DNA from: UBA5216 sp043743335
GTDB taxonomy: Bacteria > Pseudomonadota > Gammaproteobacteria > Burkholderiales > SG8-41
Assembly (NCBI GenBank): GCA_043743335.1
Contig: JAYTWR010000125.1
Location: 1 to 64,000, forward strand
Length of the DNA stretch: 64,000 nt
Direction: 5' to 3'
The notes beneath the pieces are model-generated. The model was not told the origin of the DNA. It was given only the letters and a program-made list of their open reading frames with translations, and ran no database searches. This document shows positions 41,647 through 50,398 of the stretch, in pieces (the stretch's first letter is position 1; the number at the start of each line of letters is the position of its first letter). A program made the translations under genes and the position numbers.

Positions 41647-42832
41647 TGTTCATCAGCGACGTGCGCAGCAGGGTTTCACGCATGCGCTTCGCGTCGGATG
41701 CAGCGCGCTTCAGGTTGTCGTGGTTTTGCTTGCGCACCGCCGGATCGGTTTCCATCAGCACGCGCTTGTTGCGCTCGGTCTGCGCCTTGGTGTGGTTGAC
41801 CGCGACGTGGCGACGCTGCCGAGTGTAGCGGTCGAGCACGTCCAGCGCATCCTGCCCGTTGGCGATGCGCACGAGCTTTTCACCCAAATTCATGGCATCG
41901 TGCACGCCGCTGTTCAAACCCATGCCCCCAATGGGGCTATTGATGTGCGCAGCATCGCCGGCGAGTATTGCGCGCCCACCTCGAAACGATGCTGCCACGC
42001 GCTGATGCACGGTGTATAGCGTGCGATGCACCACTTCAAATTTCTGCGAATTCGGCAGAAAGCGCTGCAACTGATCTTCGATATGCGCATCGCTCAACAT
42101 CTTGTCGGGATCGTCGTCAATATTCGTCGGGAAATGCACGCGCCAACGCTCGGGCTGCGTCCACTTGAACAGGTTCGACCACTGCCCCGGATCGGAAATA
42201 TAGTTGCGGTACGAGTAGCCGTGATGCTTGTCAAAATCGTAGGCTACAGCAACCGTGAGTGTGCGTTCCGGGTAAGTGTAGCCGTCAAATTCAATGTCCA
42301 GCGTCTTGCGCACGATGCTGCGCCCGCCTTCGCAACTGACAATGAAGCTCCCGCGAATGTCCTGCCTTTCGCCCGCCGCATTGGTCACCGTCGCGGTCAC
42401 GCCATCCGCATCCTGCGTAAACGACTCAAAGGTGGTGGACATACGTATATCGCACTGCGTATAGCCGCGCAACAACTGCATCGCCTCGTCGATCATTTTG
42501 GTGCGCTCGCACTGCAACACATAAGGAAAGCGTGTGTCGTCTTTGAGTACCGCATGATCAAACTCGGCAAACATGGTGTCGGTTTGGCGATCCCAATACT
42601 GAAACGTTGCCGCAATCAACCCGCGTTGGTGCATACGCTCGGATAACCCGAGGCTGTCGAGCATTTCTAGCGTGGCCGGATGGATGCTGCCGGCGCGCGG
42701 ATCCTGCTCGATAAAATCACGCTCGTTGAATTGCTCGATCAGCACTGAGCGTACATCGTGCTGTGCGAGATACAGCGCCAGCGTCAGGCCCACCGGGCCC
42801 CCGCCAATGATGAGTATAGGATGGGTAGGCAA
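41618..42832 (-). CDS. FAD-dependent aromatic monooxygenase (PheA/TfdB/MhpA type)
   Basis: 404 aa. FAD-binding GxGxxG in PILIIGGGPVGLTLALYLAQ at residues 5-24, the DG-type motif as FIVSCEGGRSIVRKTLDI, and the third FAD motif AILAGDAAHINSPIGGMGLN. These are group A flavoprotein hydroxylases that insert one oxygen into phenolic substrates using NAD(P)H. The C-terminal thioredoxin-like domain of longer members is absent, so it is a short form. Followed in overlap by a Bug gene and preceded by a VOC-family gene 29 bp upstream, it is probably in a three-gene operon for an aromatic acid. Confidence 0.87.
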   Translation of the reverse strand: MPTHPILIIGGGPVGLTLALYLAQHDVRSVLIEQFNERDFIEQDPRAGSIHPATLEMLDSLGLSERMHQRGLIAATFQYWDRQTDTMFAEFDHAVLKDDTRFPYVLQCERTKMIDEAMQLLRGYTQCDIRMSTTFESFTQDADGVTATVTNAAGERQDIRGSFIVSCEGGRSIVRKTLDIEFDGYTYPERTLTVAVAYDFDKHHGYSYRNYISDPGQWSNLFKWTQPERWRVHFPTNIDDDPDKMLSDAHIEDQLQRFLPNSQKFEVVHRTLYTVHQRVAASFRGGRAILAGDAAHINSPIGGMGLNSGVHDAMNLGEKLVRIANGQDALDVLDRYTRQRRHVAVNHTKAQTERNKRVLMETDPAVRKQNHDNLKRAASDAKRMRETLLRTSLMNSVREAAAIA

Positions 42833-42861
42833 AATGCGAACTCGACTATTTGTTATTCGGG

Positions 42862-43272
42862 TTACTCAGCTGGCTTGACGTTCTTCACCGCGCCCTTCCA
42901 GCCGCTGGCAGTGATATCAAACACGCCGACAGCCGGATCGCGGTATTTCACTTCGTAAAAACTGTTCGGGGTGTTGGGCGGACGGCCCTGGAAGTGCGTG
43001 GCACCGGCGGCCTTGACTTGCGCTTCGGCCTGCTCAAGATTGTCCACCCACATACCGAAGTGCATCACCCCGTAGTACGGGTGCTCAACGCCCGGCACCT
43101 GCCCGCCTTTGCCGAGCAGCGCAACGTTCATCACGCCGTCGGTCATGTAAACACCGTTTTGCGCGTTGCCCGCGTGCGTCATGCCGAAGGCTTCTTCAAA
43201 AAATTTTTTCGCAGCAGCCACGTCGGGCACCGACAGTGCAATGTGGCGCAGCTTATAAGCTTGTTTTTCCAT
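42862..43272 (-). CDS. Glyoxalase/VOC-family protein
   Basis: 136 aa from the ATG at 43272 (GAGGAGCCTTGC upstream). Two beta-alpha-beta-beta-beta modules: KLRHIALSVPDVAAAKKFFE, MTDGVMNVALLGKGG, HFGMWVDNLEQAEAQVKAAG and SFYEVKYRDPAVGVFDI. His9 and His/Glu at the second module are likely metal ligands, as in extradiol dioxygenases and glyoxalases. Short one-domain members include isomerases and dioxygenases. It is the first gene of the unit with the flavin monooxygenase and Bug protein. Confidence 0.83.
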   Translation of the reverse strand: MEKQAYKLRHIALSVPDVAAAKKFFEEAFGMTHAGNAQNGVYMTDGVMNVALLGKGGQVPGVEHPYYGVMHFGMWVDNLEQAEAQVKAAGATHFQGRPPNTPNSFYEVKYRDPAVGVFDITASGWKGAVKNVKPAE

Positions 43273-43642
43273 GCAAGGCTCCTCATCAAAAAATGTGTTG
43301 CGTAAGTATAGCCGGACGCACCCGGCTACGTCACAGGCGACACGCACGACCGTAGCGTCAATTCATCAACCAGCTATTCACGCTCTTGATCAATCGGGCC
43401 AGGCGCGCGGTAACGGATTTCAGCAGCGCCGTAAACGGGCTGGGGCGGACACAAACGGCGCTCCGCCCTGACTGGCGCGTTGGGTCACCATGTCGGGCGT
43501 GCGCAACGCTTGTTTCAAACGCCCGCCACGAGCGTTAAGCTTTGTAGGTGCGATGCGCAGCACGAGTGCAATACCGAGCAATATTGCTGCAAACCCGCAA
43601 CCCTCGCCCGTGAAGTAAACTCGGAGTTTTGAGCGGACACCG
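43273..43642. other. Divergent intergenic region (370 bp)
   Basis: Separates the leftward aromatic unit from the rightward MFS gene. One hairpin at 43443-43468 (GGGCGGA / TCCGCCC, loop 12) is seen. No gene is credible; promoters for both directions are expected. Confidence 0.55.
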
Positions 43643-44857
43643 ATGACGAATAAGAAAAATTGGCGCACGCCTGCGGTGGTGGTCGCTTGCGGCGGCTTGG
43701 CCATGACTATTGTGCTGGGCACGCGGCATGGCTTCGGGCTGTATTTGCAGCCTATGACGCTGGATTTGGGCATTAGCCGCGAAACGTTTTCGTTCGCCAT
43801 TGCGTTGCAAAATCTGTTTTATGGTTTCTCGCAGCCACTCACCGGCATGATCGCCGACAAATTCGGCGCGGCGCGGGTGATGGCGGGCGGCACCATTCTC
43901 TACGCCATCGGGCTGGTGCTGATGTCGCATTCCACCACCGGCATGGAGCTCAACTTGAGCGCGGGCCTGATTATCGGCGCGGCTATGGGCTGCTGCGGCT
44001 TTAGCACCGTCTATGGTGTGGTCGGGCGCGTGGTGCCGGCGGAAAAGCGCAGCACGGCCATGGGCGTGGTCGGCGCGGCGGGTTCGCTGGGGCAATTTTT
44101 GATGCTGCCCTACGGCCAGTTATTGATAAACCACCTCGGCTGGCAGCAGGCGCTGTTGATATTGGCGATTACCGTGCTGCTGCTGTTGCCGTTGTCGACC
44201 GCATTGGTCGAAGATAAAGCGGCGCAGGCGAAAATTCAGTTTGTACAATCCATTCCGGCAGCGCTGCGCGAGGCCTTTAGCCATCGCGGCTTTGTGCTGA
44301 TGTGTATCTCTTACACCGTCTGCGGCTTTCAGTTGCTGTTTGTCTCGGTGCATTTTCCGGCGTATTTGATCGACCAGAAAATGTCGCCCGCCACGGGCAT
44401 GATTGCGCTGGCGTTGATCGGGCTGTTTAATACCTTCGGCAGTTATACGTGGGGCTGGCTCGGCGGCCGCTACACCAAGAAGTACCTGCTCGGCACGCTG
44501 TATTTCACCCGCGCGATGGTGATTGCAGCCTTCATTCTGACGCCGCTGTCGCCGATGACGGTGTATCTGTTTTCTGCCGCCATCGGTTTTTTATGGCTGG
44601 GCACTGCGCCGGTCACCACCGCCATGATTGCGCAGATTTTTGGCCCGCGTTACCTCTCTACGCTGGCTGGCTGCGCCTTTATGTTTCACCAATTCGGCAG
44701 CTTTCTCGGCGTATGGCTTGGTGGTCGAATTTTCGACGCGACCGGCTCTTACACCGTGATGTGGTGGATCACCATCGTGGCCGGGCTGGTGGCCGCGCTG
44801 CTGACGTTGCCGGTGGATGAGCGCCAGATTCCACGCGCAGCAACCGCATCAACATAA
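43643..44857 (+). CDS. MFS transporter (monocarboxylate/oxalate-formate antiporter-like)
   Basis: 404 aa, 12 hydrophobic segments. It begins WRTPAVVVACGGLAMTIVLG with GTRHGFGLYLQPMTLDLGIS, and has LTGMIADKFGAARVMAGGTI between helices 2 and 3, as in the MCT/OxlT type of the major facilitator superfamily. Conserved Arg and Asp in helices suggest proton coupling. It likely imports an aromatic or small monocarboxylate. It is convergent with a GcvA-like LysR gene and divergent from the monooxygenase unit, which it may serve. Confidence 0.83.
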   Translation: MTNKKNWRTPAVVVACGGLAMTIVLGTRHGFGLYLQPMTLDLGISRETFSFAIALQNLFYGFSQPLTGMIADKFGAARVMAGGTILYAIGLVLMSHSTTGMELNLSAGLIIGAAMGCCGFSTVYGVVGRVVPAEKRSTAMGVVGAAGSLGQFLMLPYGQLLINHLGWQQALLILAITVLLLLPLSTALVEDKAAQAKIQFVQSIPAALREAFSHRGFVLMCISYTVCGFQLLFVSVHFPAYLIDQKMSPATGMIALALIGLFNTFGSYTWGWLGGRYTKKYLLGTLYFTRAMVIAAFILTPLSPMTVYLFSAAIGFLWLGTAPVTTAMIAQIFGPRYLSTLAGCAFMFHQFGSFLGVWLGGRIFDATGSYTVMWWITIVAGLVAALLTLPVDERQIPRAATAST

Positions 44858-44861
44858 AACT

Positions 44862-44884
44862 CAATTAAATCAATTACTTAGTTA
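44862..44884 (-). repeat. 19-bp border repeat with 3-bp insertion, supplying a stop codon
   Basis: On the minus strand TAACTAAGTAATTGATTTAATTG, with GTA inserted after TAACTAA. The LysR gene ends at its first TAA. The IHF core AATCAATTACTTA is kept. Confidence 0.75.
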
Positions 44885-45835
44885 TTTATTGACACGCTCC
44901 GCTTCTTCGCGCATCCAAGCACGAAAAGCGGCCACAGCGGGGCGCTCGTCAGCGTGTTCTCCGCAGGCCATGTAGTAGCCATCGGGCAGTTTGACGGAAA
45001 AATCAAAGGGCATAATCAGCTTGCCAGTGGCTATATCCTCAGCCGCCAGCACCGGCATGCTGGCGAGGATGCCCACGGCGTCGATCGCCGCTTCAAACGC
45101 CAGCACCGCGTGGCTGAAGTGCGGGCCTTTGTTGGCGTCCACGCCCTTGATGCCTGCTTCGCGCAGCCATAAGCCCCAGAACGGTTCGTTGTCGTAGAGC
45201 TCGCCGGTGTCGTCGTGCAACAGCAAATGGCGGCGTAAATCCTCGCCGGAGCGCAACGGGTTGTCGCCGGCTAACAGCTTGGGGCTGCAGATCGGCGTGA
45301 TGCTCAGATCCAGCAAACGCTCAATCAGCAAGCCGCTGACATGGCCACGGCCATAGAGAATCGCCACATCGGAATCGGCCAGCCAGGCTTCGAGCGTGGC
45401 GCGCTCGGCCACGTCGCCCTTGCCGTCTACACTCACCCGACGCATACGCGCAGAGATACGCACATCGATCTCCGGGTGCGCCGCGATAAAGCGGTGCAAA
45501 CGCGGCATCAGCCAGCGTGACGCAAACGACGGTGCCGAGCTCACCGTAAGCGCGCCGCCACCTTGCTCGCTGCGCAAAATCGTCACCGCCTGCGCCATGC
45601 AGTCAAAGCCCTCGCCGAGCTTGGGAAGCGCGGCCTTGGCCACGTCGGTGAGTTCCAGCGCGCGGTTATAGCGGCGAAACAATTGCACGCCCAAATACTC
45701 TTCCAGCGCGCGTATTTGATGGCTAACCGCAGCAGAAGTGACGTTCAGCTCGATGGCGGCGCGTTTCACGCTCAGATTACGCGCAGTGGCCTCGAAGGCT
45801 TTCAGAGAATTCAGTGGCGGTAGGCGCACAGTCAT
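44882..45835 (-). CDS. LysR-family transcriptional regulator, GcvA-like
   Basis: 317 aa. The GcvA-type N-terminus LPPLNSLKAFEATARNLSVK precedes the winged helix-turn-helix AAIELNVTSAAVSHQIRALE (about residues 26-45). The effector domain includes LTVSSAPSFASRWLMPRLHR and FIAAHPEIDVRI. It would bind DNA as a tetramer and respond to a small molecule. It is divergent from the small gene at 46014, and convergent with the MFS gene, which it might regulate. The intergenic region at 45836-46013 is very AT-rich. Confidence 0.9.
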   Translation of the reverse strand: MTVRLPPLNSLKAFEATARNLSVKRAAIELNVTSAAVSHQIRALEEYLGVQLFRRYNRALELTDVAKAALPKLGEGFDCMAQAVTILRSEQGGGALTVSSAPSFASRWLMPRLHRFIAAHPEIDVRISARMRRVSVDGKGDVAERATLEAWLADSDVAILYGRGHVSGLLIERLLDLSITPICSPKLLAGDNPLRSGEDLRRHLLLHDDTGELYDNEPFWGLWLREAGIKGVDANKGPHFSHAVLAFEAAIDAVGILASMPVLAAEDIATGKLIMPFDFSVKLPDGYYMACGEHADERPAVAAFRAWMREEAERVNK

Positions 45836-46013
45836 GAGTCCCTCTCCGATATAAATGAATTTATCTAATGTGATGGGGCAATATAAGTCTATTGATGCTA
45901 TGCAACATTTTACGCAGAATGGAGTCTATACGTTAGCAGTAAGTAATTGAAGTTAAAGTTTTAAAAGTTTTGATGTGGCACAGCAATTTTATTCAATAAC
46001 AAGGAGACTCAGC

Positions 46014-46241
46014 ATGGAAAAGACGTTAAAAGTTACGGAAAGTTCAGAATTATATAGAAAAATTAATGCGTTGGGCTTGACGCCCGCAGCGCGCGCTGAA
46101 GCGCTCGCCACACTCACCCAAGCCGAAGCGCTGGTCGTCAACTTGGTGCGGCTGCTGACCAAAGTGCGGCTATTGGGCGTAGCTGTGCCAGCCAAGGCGG
46201 GTCCGTCCGTGGGGCTCGGCACCCGGCTCAAGCATCAGTAA
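46014..46241 (+). CDS. Small protein of unknown function
   Basis: 75 aa, with AAGGAGACTCAGC before ATG. The first part (MEKTLKVTESSELYRKINAL) is encoded by AT-rich DNA, the rest by GC-rich DNA. LTPAARAEALATLTQAEALV is an amphipathic helix followed by VNLVRLLTKVRLLGVAV. No domain recognised. The good ribosome-binding site argues that it is real. The upstream region is shared with the LysR gene, which may control it. Confidence 0.6.
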   Translation: MEKTLKVTESSELYRKINALGLTPAARAEALATLTQAEALVVNLVRLLTKVRLLGVAVPAKAGPSVGLGTRLKHQ

Positions 46242-46255
46242 GTGGGCAGGTCAAG

Positions 46256-46882
46256 CTACGGCGTAGCGTTCGCCGCAGGGTTATCCGGAAGTGGCGGGCG
46301 GGCGCGCACGCGGTCGAACTCGGCCAGAATCATGTCCGTCAAGTCGGCGGGCATGGGCACAATCCGGGCGCGCAAGGCACCAGCTAATGCTTCGCGCGTG
46401 TCCGGTGGCATGTTTTCATAGGCTTCGCGCGCTTCTGCAGCAATGCGCTGCTTGCGCGCGGGCGACAGATTGCTCAACGCCTCATGCGCCTGCCGCACGG
46501 CCGACGCTTTCACTGCCAAATCAGCAATCAGTGCTGGCGCTTCATCGGCGTTTTTCGGATCCATCAACACGCGCCGCACGTGCGCATACACTTCGTCGCG
46601 CTGTCCGCCAGTCAGGTGCACAAAGCCTTCGTCGATCAAGCGCCGCAACTGCGCATCGTCCATGCCCAACGGTAAAGCAGGCAATGCAGGCCGCGCTACC
46701 GTCGGGGGATTCAGCGGCGAACCAGAACGCTCCACCGCGCGCTCAATGCCCGCGCTGAGCACCTTGTCGCGCACTATGCGTAGCAAAATCAGCGTCAGCG
46801 GGTCCAAGCTGTAGGCTGGCGTGCACAGCGTCATCAGCACCGCACCCATCGCCCATCTTTTCCAGTGCCGCATCCGCATCAT
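46256..46882 (-). CDS. Putative exported protein, helical
   Basis: 208 aa from the ATG at 46882, with AGAAGGAG 6 nt upstream. Signal peptide MMRMRHWKRWAMGAVLMTLC to TPAYS. The mature protein is mostly helical and charged: MDDAQLRRLIDEGFVHLTGG, RKQRIAAEAREAYENMPPDT and DLTDMILAEFDRVRARPPLP. No known domain is recognised. It is probably periplasmic. The gene converges with the small gene at 46014, with 14 bp between the stops. Confidence 0.65.
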   Translation of the reverse strand: MMRMRHWKRWAMGAVLMTLCTPAYSLDPLTLILLRIVRDKVLSAGIERAVERSGSPLNPPTVARPALPALPLGMDDAQLRRLIDEGFVHLTGGQRDEVYAHVRRVLMDPKNADEAPALIADLAVKASAVRQAHEALSNLSPARKQRIAAEAREAYENMPPDTREALAGALRARIVPMPADLTDMILAEFDRVRARPPLPDNPAANATP

Positions 46883-47250
46883 GAATGCTCCTTCTGGTGA
46901 CAAACCGGCCTGCACCACAGGCTGGTTAACCGCGATAGGGCTAAAAAACGCAATTCGCCGCAGAGAACACCGAGAACACCGAGAACACCGAGAACACCAA
47001 GGAAAGACACGCACTTCGTCTGAAATGTTCACTCACTAACCAAGTGATCCGGTGAACCACGGTAACGCCCTGATTTTTCTTTGTGTTCTCGGTGCCCTCT
47101 GTGGCAAAGGCTGTTTATAGGGTAAGCTATTGTTTTTATTGATAAAATACACCAACTCACCGGAATGTCAAGGCCACAGGACAACAGGACAACGGGGCAA
47201 CGGAGAATGGCCGTATCCGGACCAACGCGTGCCGCGATGTGCTTTCGCGG
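46883..47250. other. Intergenic region (368 bp) with tandem and inverted repeat DNA
   Basis: Holds four GAGAACACC units at 46963-46998 and, about 85 bp later near 47083-47110, a related sequence in the opposite sense (TCTTTGTGTTCTCGGTGCC, CTCTGTGG). Together they form an imperfect inverted repeat of a widespread intergenic type. A short GGACAACAGGACAACGGGGC run at 47176 is also seen. Confidence 0.6.
46963..46998. repeat. 9-bp tandem repeat GAGAACACC, four units
   Basis: Four perfect head-to-tail copies, 81 bp upstream of the exported-protein start, followed by AAGGAAAG. Confidence 0.88.
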
Positions 47251-48339
47251 CTAACGCGATTTGGCTTGTGGCGCTTTTTCCAGCGAGCGCAGGCAGGTGA
47301 GCACTTCGCCGGCAATGCTTTCTAGCGGCGCTTGACGCATCACTGCCCCCAGCTCAAAAGCCGCACGGGGCATGCCGTAGACCACGCAGGTCGCGGCGTC
47401 CTGCCCGACGGTCATGGCGCCCGCTTGGCGCATTTTGAGCAAGCCTGCAGCGCCGTCGGCACCCATGCCACTGAGAATAACCCCTACAGCAGCGCTGCCC
47501 GCCTGTTGCGCCACTGAGTTAAACAGGTAATCCACCGAGGGCCGATGGCCGTTCAACAAGGGATCGTCTGACAACAAGGTAATTGAGCCACTGACGCCGC
47601 GCCCCAAGCGCAAATGCTGATTGCCCGGCGCGATGTACACGTGGCCCGGATGCAGAATATCGCCCTGCGCCGCCTCTTTCACTTTGAGCGTACACAAGGT
47701 GTCGAGCCGCGCGGCGAACAGCCGTGTAAACGGCTGCGGCAGGTGTTGCACAATCAGAATCGGCGGCATGTCCGCAGGCAAGCTGGTCAACACGGTAGTG
47801 ATCGCCTCGATGCCACCGGTGGATGCGCCGATGGCCACCACCGCATTGTGCGCCGCCACGCCCAGCGTGCCGGTGGGCGGTTTGGCGGATGCGGCGGGGG
47901 CCGTCACCCGGCCGCGGCGCGCGATACTTTGCGCAGATGCAGCGGCAATGCGCACCTTGGCCGCAATGTCAGCGGCAAACGCGTCCGCCATGGTTTCGCT
48001 CAGCCGCGCCGACGGCTTGGTGACAAAATCCACCGCGCCCAGCTCCAGTGCGCGCAGGGTTGCTGTGCCGCCCGCTACCGTGAGCGTGGACACCATCACC
48101 ACGGGCATCGGACGCAGACGCATGATTTTGTCGAGAAACGTCAGCCCGTCCATGCGTGGCATTTCGATATCAAGCAACACCACGTCCGGCGACAGCGCCT
48201 TGATTTTCTCGCGCGCATCGAACGGATCTTGTGCGGTGGCAGCGACTTCCATATCTGGCTGTGCGCGCACGATCTGCGCAATCATGTCGCGCATGACCTG
48301 CGAATCATCCACAATTATGACGCGAATTTTCTGGGCCAT
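47251..48339 (-). CDS. cheB: Chemotaxis protein-glutamate methylesterase CheB
   Basis: 362 aa. Receiver domain with VIIVDDSQVMRDMI and phospho-acceptor Asp57 in VVLLDIEMPRMDG; linker; C-terminal esterase with catalytic Ser in AIGASTGGIEA, His in IVQHLPQPFT and Asp in SGMGADGAAGL. It removes methyl groups from (and deamidates) receptors to reset adaptation. Last gene of the leftward chemotaxis operon, 3 bp after cheD, so translation is coupled. Confidence 0.96.
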   Translation of the reverse strand: MAQKIRVIIVDDSQVMRDMIAQIVRAQPDMEVAATAQDPFDAREKIKALSPDVVLLDIEMPRMDGLTFLDKIMRLRPMPVVMVSTLTVAGGTATLRALELGAVDFVTKPSARLSETMADAFAADIAAKVRIAAASAQSIARRGRVTAPAASAKPPTGTLGVAAHNAVVAIGASTGGIEAITTVLTSLPADMPPILIVQHLPQPFTRLFAARLDTLCTLKVKEAAQGDILHPGHVYIAPGNQHLRLGRGVSGSITLLSDDPLLNGHRPSVDYLFNSVAQQAGSAAVGVILSGMGADGAAGLLKMRQAGAMTVGQDAATCVVYGMPRAAFELGAVMRQAPLESIAGEVLTCLRSLEKAPQAKSR

Positions 48340-48342
48340 GAG

Positions 48343-48975
48343 CTAGTTGCCAAACAGTTCGACATCACCGCCGCTGATGCGTTTGCCGCCGATTGCGGTG
48401 GCGTAGGCGCGCTCACGCGTCAGCACGGTGTCGTTACGTAACTGATTGATTTCTTTGACTAAAACCTTGCCGGTCTCGACGAACAAATAGACCTTGCGCG
48501 CGTGTTCGCCGCCCACATCGCGCGCACGCACGGGGATACGTTCGCGCTCCAAGTACTCGAGCGCAAATTGCGCATTGCGCGCACCGACATCACTCATGTT
48601 GGCCAGCACGCGACCGGCACCAAACACTTTGGCTTCGAGGCGCTCGCGCCGGGCACCCATCGACAGCAGATTGTTAATCAACATTTCCATGGCGTGCGCG
48701 CCGTAGCGCGCGGGCTCGCTCAGGATGGTGTTGCTGTCGCTGCGCTCGGGCAACATAAAGTGATTCATGCCGCCGATGCGCGCAACCGGGTCCATCAAGC
48801 AGGCTGACACACACGAACCGAGCACCGTCACAATCAGGATGTTGCGCTTGCTGGCGTAGAGCTCACCCGGACCGATCTTCGCCGCGTGCAGGCCGAAATA
48901 ACTGTCGTAATACAGCTCGCGGCTGTCTTTGCCCGGATTGCCGGAATCGGTATCGTAGGTCGCGGCGCGCGCCAT
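48343..48975 (-). CDS. cheD: Chemoreceptor glutamine deamidase CheD
   Basis: 210 aa. Catalytic Cys55 in VLGSCVSACL and His72 in GGMNHFMLPE match the CheD Cys-His pair; Thr is in the SMGARRERLEAKVFGAG region. It deamidates receptor glutamines. The protein ends GGDVELFGN; a nearly identical pentapeptide closes the CheZ-like protein of the same operon. It sits 2 bp from cheR. Confidence 0.94.
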   Translation of the reverse strand: MARAATYDTDSGNPGKDSRELYYDSYFGLHAAKIGPGELYASKRNILIVTVLGSCVSACLMDPVARIGGMNHFMLPERSDSNTILSEPARYGAHAMEMLINNLLSMGARRERLEAKVFGAGRVLANMSDVGARNAQFALEYLERERIPVRARDVGGEHARKVYLFVETGKVLVKEINQLRNDTVLTRERAYATAIGGKRISGGDVELFGN

Positions 48976-48977
48976 GG

Positions 48978-49802
48978 CTAAACCGCCCCGTCCGCGACGC
49001 GATACGTGGTTGATCCCATTGGGGCGAACAAATCCTTGGCGTTAAAAAACGCCTCCGAGTGGCCGGCGAACAGCAAACCATGCGGCTGCCTGAGCAGCGG
49101 CACGAAGCGTTTCAAGATTTGATATTGCGTGTCTTTGTCAAAATAGATCATGACATTGCGGCAGAAAATCGCATCGAACTGGCCCTCAATGTCCCATTCT
49201 GGCGCCATCAAATTGAGCATGCGAAACGCGATATTGCGCTTGAGGCTGTCCTTGATTTTGACTTGGTCGACAAACGCGCCGCTGCCGCTCAGAAAATAAC
49301 GGTGCCGGCGCTCCGGCGACAGGCCTTCGACCCGTTCGCGCTCATACACGCCAGCGGCGGCATCCTGCAGCATGGTGGTATTGATATCTGTGGCCAGAAT
49401 GCTCACCCCTCCCGCCACGACGCCCGGCGTTTCATCGCACATCATGGCGATGGAATACGGCTCTTCGCCCGAAGCGCAACCGCAGCTCCAGATGCGCATC
49501 GGACGCCCAGCGTGCGGCAATATTTTTTCCGCCAAAATTGCAAAGTGATGATTCTCTCTGAAAAAACTGGTCAGATTGGTGGTGAGCACATTGGTGAAGC
49601 GCGTCCATTCGTGTTGCCCCGCCTTGTCCAGAAAATCGAGGTACGCGGTGACGCTCGTTAAATGCAGCCGCCGCAGTTCCCGCGACAAACGGCTGTACAC
49701 CATTTCCTTACGCGACTCGCCCAGATGAATGCCGGCGATACGATACAGGTGTACCGACACCCGTTCATAGTCTGCCTGTGTAAAACTGAACTCCCTGGAC
49801 AT
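48978..49802 (-). CDS. cheR: Chemotaxis protein methyltransferase CheR
   Basis: 274 aa. N-terminal helical domain (FTQADYERVSVHLYRIAGIH), then the SAM-binding domain: IWSCGCASGEEPYSIAMMCD with the GxGxxxG-like loop, ILATDINTTMLQDA, and DAIFCRNVMIYFDKDTQYQI. The beta-subdomain that binds receptor pentapeptides lies between. It methylates receptor glutamates. The gap to cheW is 77 bp, the largest in the operon. Confidence 0.95.
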   Translation of the reverse strand: MSREFSFTQADYERVSVHLYRIAGIHLGESRKEMVYSRLSRELRRLHLTSVTAYLDFLDKAGQHEWTRFTNVLTTNLTSFFRENHHFAILAEKILPHAGRPMRIWSCGCASGEEPYSIAMMCDETPGVVAGGVSILATDINTTMLQDAAAGVYERERVEGLSPERRHRYFLSGSGAFVDQVKIKDSLKRNIAFRMLNLMAPEWDIEGQFDAIFCRNVMIYFDKDTQYQILKRFVPLLRQPHGLLFAGHSEAFFNAKDLFAPMGSTTYRVADGAV

Positions 49803-49879
49803 GGGGATGAGGTTGGGGATAGGGAGGGAAAGCAGGCCAGAGCCGTGTGCAGAATATCCGGCGCACGGCCAAGATCGTG

Positions 49880-50371
49880 TTACGCCGCAACCTGATCGAT
49901 GAGTTGTAGATCATCGCTGCTGAGCAGCTTTTCGATATTCACCAGAATCAGCATGCGCTCATCTACTGTGGCCATGCCTGAAATAAATTCGGTGTTAATG
50001 GCCGAACCAAAGCGCGGCGCGTCGCGGATGTCAGCCTGCGGCACAGCGATCACATCGGATACGCTGTCCACTACTATGCCTATCATTTTCTTGTTTAAAT
50101 TCAATATGATAACGATGGTTGTCGCATCATACTTGGCCTCCGTCAATTTGAACTTGATGCGCAAATCGACAATCGGCACGATGTGTCCGCGCAGATTAAT
50201 CACGCCCTTGATGAAATCCGGCGTGTTGGCAATGGTGGTCACGGTGTCGTAACCGCGAATTTCCTGCACGCTCAGAATATCGAGGCAGTATTCCTCCGCG
50301 CCCAAACGAAAGGAAAGCACCTCTTGCTTGAGCCCCGCGTTTGCGGCTTCGTCCCTGCGCGCGTCATTCAT
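49880..50371 (-). CDS. cheW: Chemotaxis coupling protein CheW
   Basis: 163 aa. SH3-like double barrel with VLSFRLGAEEYCLDILSVQE, GVINLRGHIVPIVDLRIKFK and VIAVPQADIRDAPRFGS. The Asn-Leu-Arg-Gly motif is the signature contact with receptor and CheA. It links receptors to the kinase in the array. ATG after GGAGGCTGGC. Confidence 0.95.
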   Translation of the reverse strand: MNDARRDEAANAGLKQEVLSFRLGAEEYCLDILSVQEIRGYDTVTTIANTPDFIKGVINLRGHIVPIVDLRIKFKLTEAKYDATTIVIILNLNKKMIGIVVDSVSDVIAVPQADIRDAPRFGSAINTEFISGMATVDERMLILVNIEKLLSSDDLQLIDQVAA

Positions 50372-50398
50372 GCCAGCCTCCAGTATGTTGTGTGTTGC

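Noticed and set aside
45935..45960. GTAAGTAATTGAAGTTAAA before the small gene at 46014
   Set aside because: It resembles the repeat but differs at several positions and the IHF core is lost; in an AT-rich region this may be chance.
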